NCBI GenBank assembly: GCA_002353275.1
Contig: DEJH01000087.1
Span: 1-5,482, forward strand
Length of the DNA: 5,482 nucleotides
Reading direction: 5' to 3'
DNA from: Caryophanales bacterium UBA2753
GTDB lineage: Bacteria; Bacillota_I; Bacilli_A; RFN20; CAG-826
The notes under the pieces were generated by a model. The model did not search any database, was not told the origin of the DNA, and was given only the letters and a program-made list of their open reading frames with translations. Positions within the stretch are counted from its first letter, which is position 1. Each line of letters begins with the position of its first letter. Shown here in pieces: positions 4,757 to 5,482 of this stretch. The position numbers and the translations under genes are program-made.

Positions 4757-5249
4757 GAATTTCTCCTTTGATATTGACTTGCCTATATTTTTTTGATTTA
4801 ATAACACTCGATGATGCCTGGGCGCTAATGCGTTGACTAGCTGAACGACCACGTTGATGGTAACGTAGCTTTGCATCATTTTTTCTTTTTGCAGCTTGTT
4901 CTCTTCGCTTTCTATCTATTTCAATATTCCTTCTGCGTTCTTCTAGAAAAGAATCTACTTTCTTTTCGTCCGATTCTATCAAGTCGTAATTTTTATAGAT
5001 AGATTGCCTTGACCAAATAGGATCCTTACGTAAATATCTTCTAAAATAAGATTCTTTTTTCTTTTTACCTTCTCTCCATTTTGGATTAGGATTTAAATCA
5101 AATTTTGTATATTTATCTTTTTTTGTAGGAGATGAAGTGACTTCAATGTTTTCCCACTTGTTATCTTTTATACCTAAATCAATACTTGGATGCTCTTCAT
5201 CTTTTGGTCCCTTTGTTAAACTGTTTCCGCGAAATTTATATTTGCCCAT
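4731..5249 (-). CDS. Highly basic, charged protein (172 aa), unknown function
   Basis: No family recognised. The N-terminal third (MGKYKFRGNSLTKG to about residue 58) is polar and mixed in charge. Residues 60-82 are basic and aromatic (KKKKESYFRRYLRKDPIW). Residues 95-128 form a likely charged helix or short coiled coil (KKVDSFLEERRRNIEIDRKR). The remainder is Lys/Arg/Ser-rich and probably disordered, ending HAKKSKKK. There is no signal peptide or membrane segment. The pattern suits a nucleic-acid-binding, packaging or scaffolding role in a mobile element, but this rests on composition alone. The ATG overlaps the stop of the upstream gene (TAATG), and GGAAGG (5263-5258) lies 8 nt ahead of it. 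The 3' end overlaps the 55-aa gene by 26 nt across a run of eight A. Confidence 0.75.
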   Translation of the reverse strand: MGKYKFRGNSLTKGPKDEEHPSIDLGIKDNKWENIEVTSSPTKKDKYTKFDLNPNPKWREGKKKKESYFRRYLRKDPIWSRQSIYKNYDLIESDEKKVDSFLEERRRNIEIDRKRREQAAKRKNDAKLRYHQRGRSASQRISAQASSSVIKSKKYRQVNIKGEIHAKKSKKK

Positions 5250-5482
5250 TAATCGTGCCTTCCTACCCAGTTCTCTGTATTTGGTTCTAAATCGATATCG
5301 TCAAGTTCATCAAATCCATCAGCTTGCTTCTTTTCCTCTTCTCCAGATATCCTTTTAAGCTTCTCTTCTCTTTTATGCCATTTATCGAGAATGACGCTGG
5401 CTAAGAATTTGGAATAATGCTTAACGTTGTTGTCATCAATGAAGAAGTGATATTTAACAAGATTCTCTAAATATTGATTACC
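5249..5482 (-). CDS. C-terminal part of an unknown protein (cut by the window edge)
   Basis: An open leftward frame enters from the right edge and runs 77 codons to TAA (5251-5249). It is mixed hydrophobic/polar at first (NQYLENLVKYHFFIDDNNVK, FLASVILDKW), then a charged helix (HKREEKLKRISGEEEKK), then an acidic tail (DELDDIDLEP) ending NWVGRHD. No motif identifies a family. The frame stays open through AT-rich sequence, and its TAA overlaps the next gene's ATG in a TAATG junction, which strongly supports a real gene translated together with the 172-aa protein. The start and function lie outside the window. Confidence 0.65.
   Translation of the reverse strand, partial: GNQYLENLVKYHFFIDDNNVKHYSKFLASVILDKWHKREEKLKRISGEEEKKQADGFDELDDIDLEPNTENWVGRHD

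Noticed and set aside
4757..4879. N-terminal extension of the 55-aa protein to an ATG at 4879
   Set aside because: It lies wholly inside the 172-aa gene in another frame; the internal ATG at 4756 has an excellent AAAGGAG at 6-nt spacing.
5137..5358. 73-codon rightward open frame
   Set aside because: Antisense to the TAATG-linked leftward genes, with no start signal.

Overview
The window looks like AT-rich DNA from a low-GC Gram-positive bacterium, most likely a gut-type member of the Bacilli near the walled relatives of the Mollicutes. The grounds are strong GGAGG-type ribosome binding sites, short U-tailed hairpin terminators, and a signal-peptide plus InlB-like-repeat surface protein with a C-terminal membrane anchor. 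TGG encodes Trp throughout and the reverse transcriptase gene ends in TGA just before a conserved intron domain, so the standard bacterial code applies and code-4 mycoplasmas or spiroplasmas are unlikely. The taxonomic guess is inference; no rRNA or tRNA is present.

Left part (1-1920): one monocistronic gene for a 583-aa secreted, membrane-anchored surface protein, with its own ribosome binding site, a weak promoter candidate and a clear terminator. Middle-left (1921-2358): a small single-gene unit with an AT-rich palindrome, a good sigma-A-type promoter, a 5' leader that can fold to hide the ribosome binding site, an unrecognised 74-aa protein, and a terminator.

Middle (2359-4194): a complete group IIC intron of about 1836 nt, inserted 7 nt after the hairpin of that terminator, as expected for this class. 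It carries an intact 427-aa reverse transcriptase/maturase without an endonuclease domain. Domain V (CGC triad), domain VI (bulged branch-point A) and a hairpin exposing a plausible EBS1 that pairs with the 5' exon can all be recognised.

Right part (4195-5482): a compact leftward gene string whose start lies beyond the right edge. It contains the C-terminus of an unknown protein, a 172-aa very basic protein, a 55-aa very basic protein, then a run of very short frames: a 14-codon Lys-rich peptide, a same-frame open stretch behind its stop codon, and two short hydrophobic peptides. The confident genes overlap by 1 to 26 nt, including two TAATG stop/start junctions, so they are probably one translationally coupled transcript, as in small mobile elements or phages. 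None of these proteins is recognised. The operon converges on the 74-aa gene, and the intron sits between the two units.
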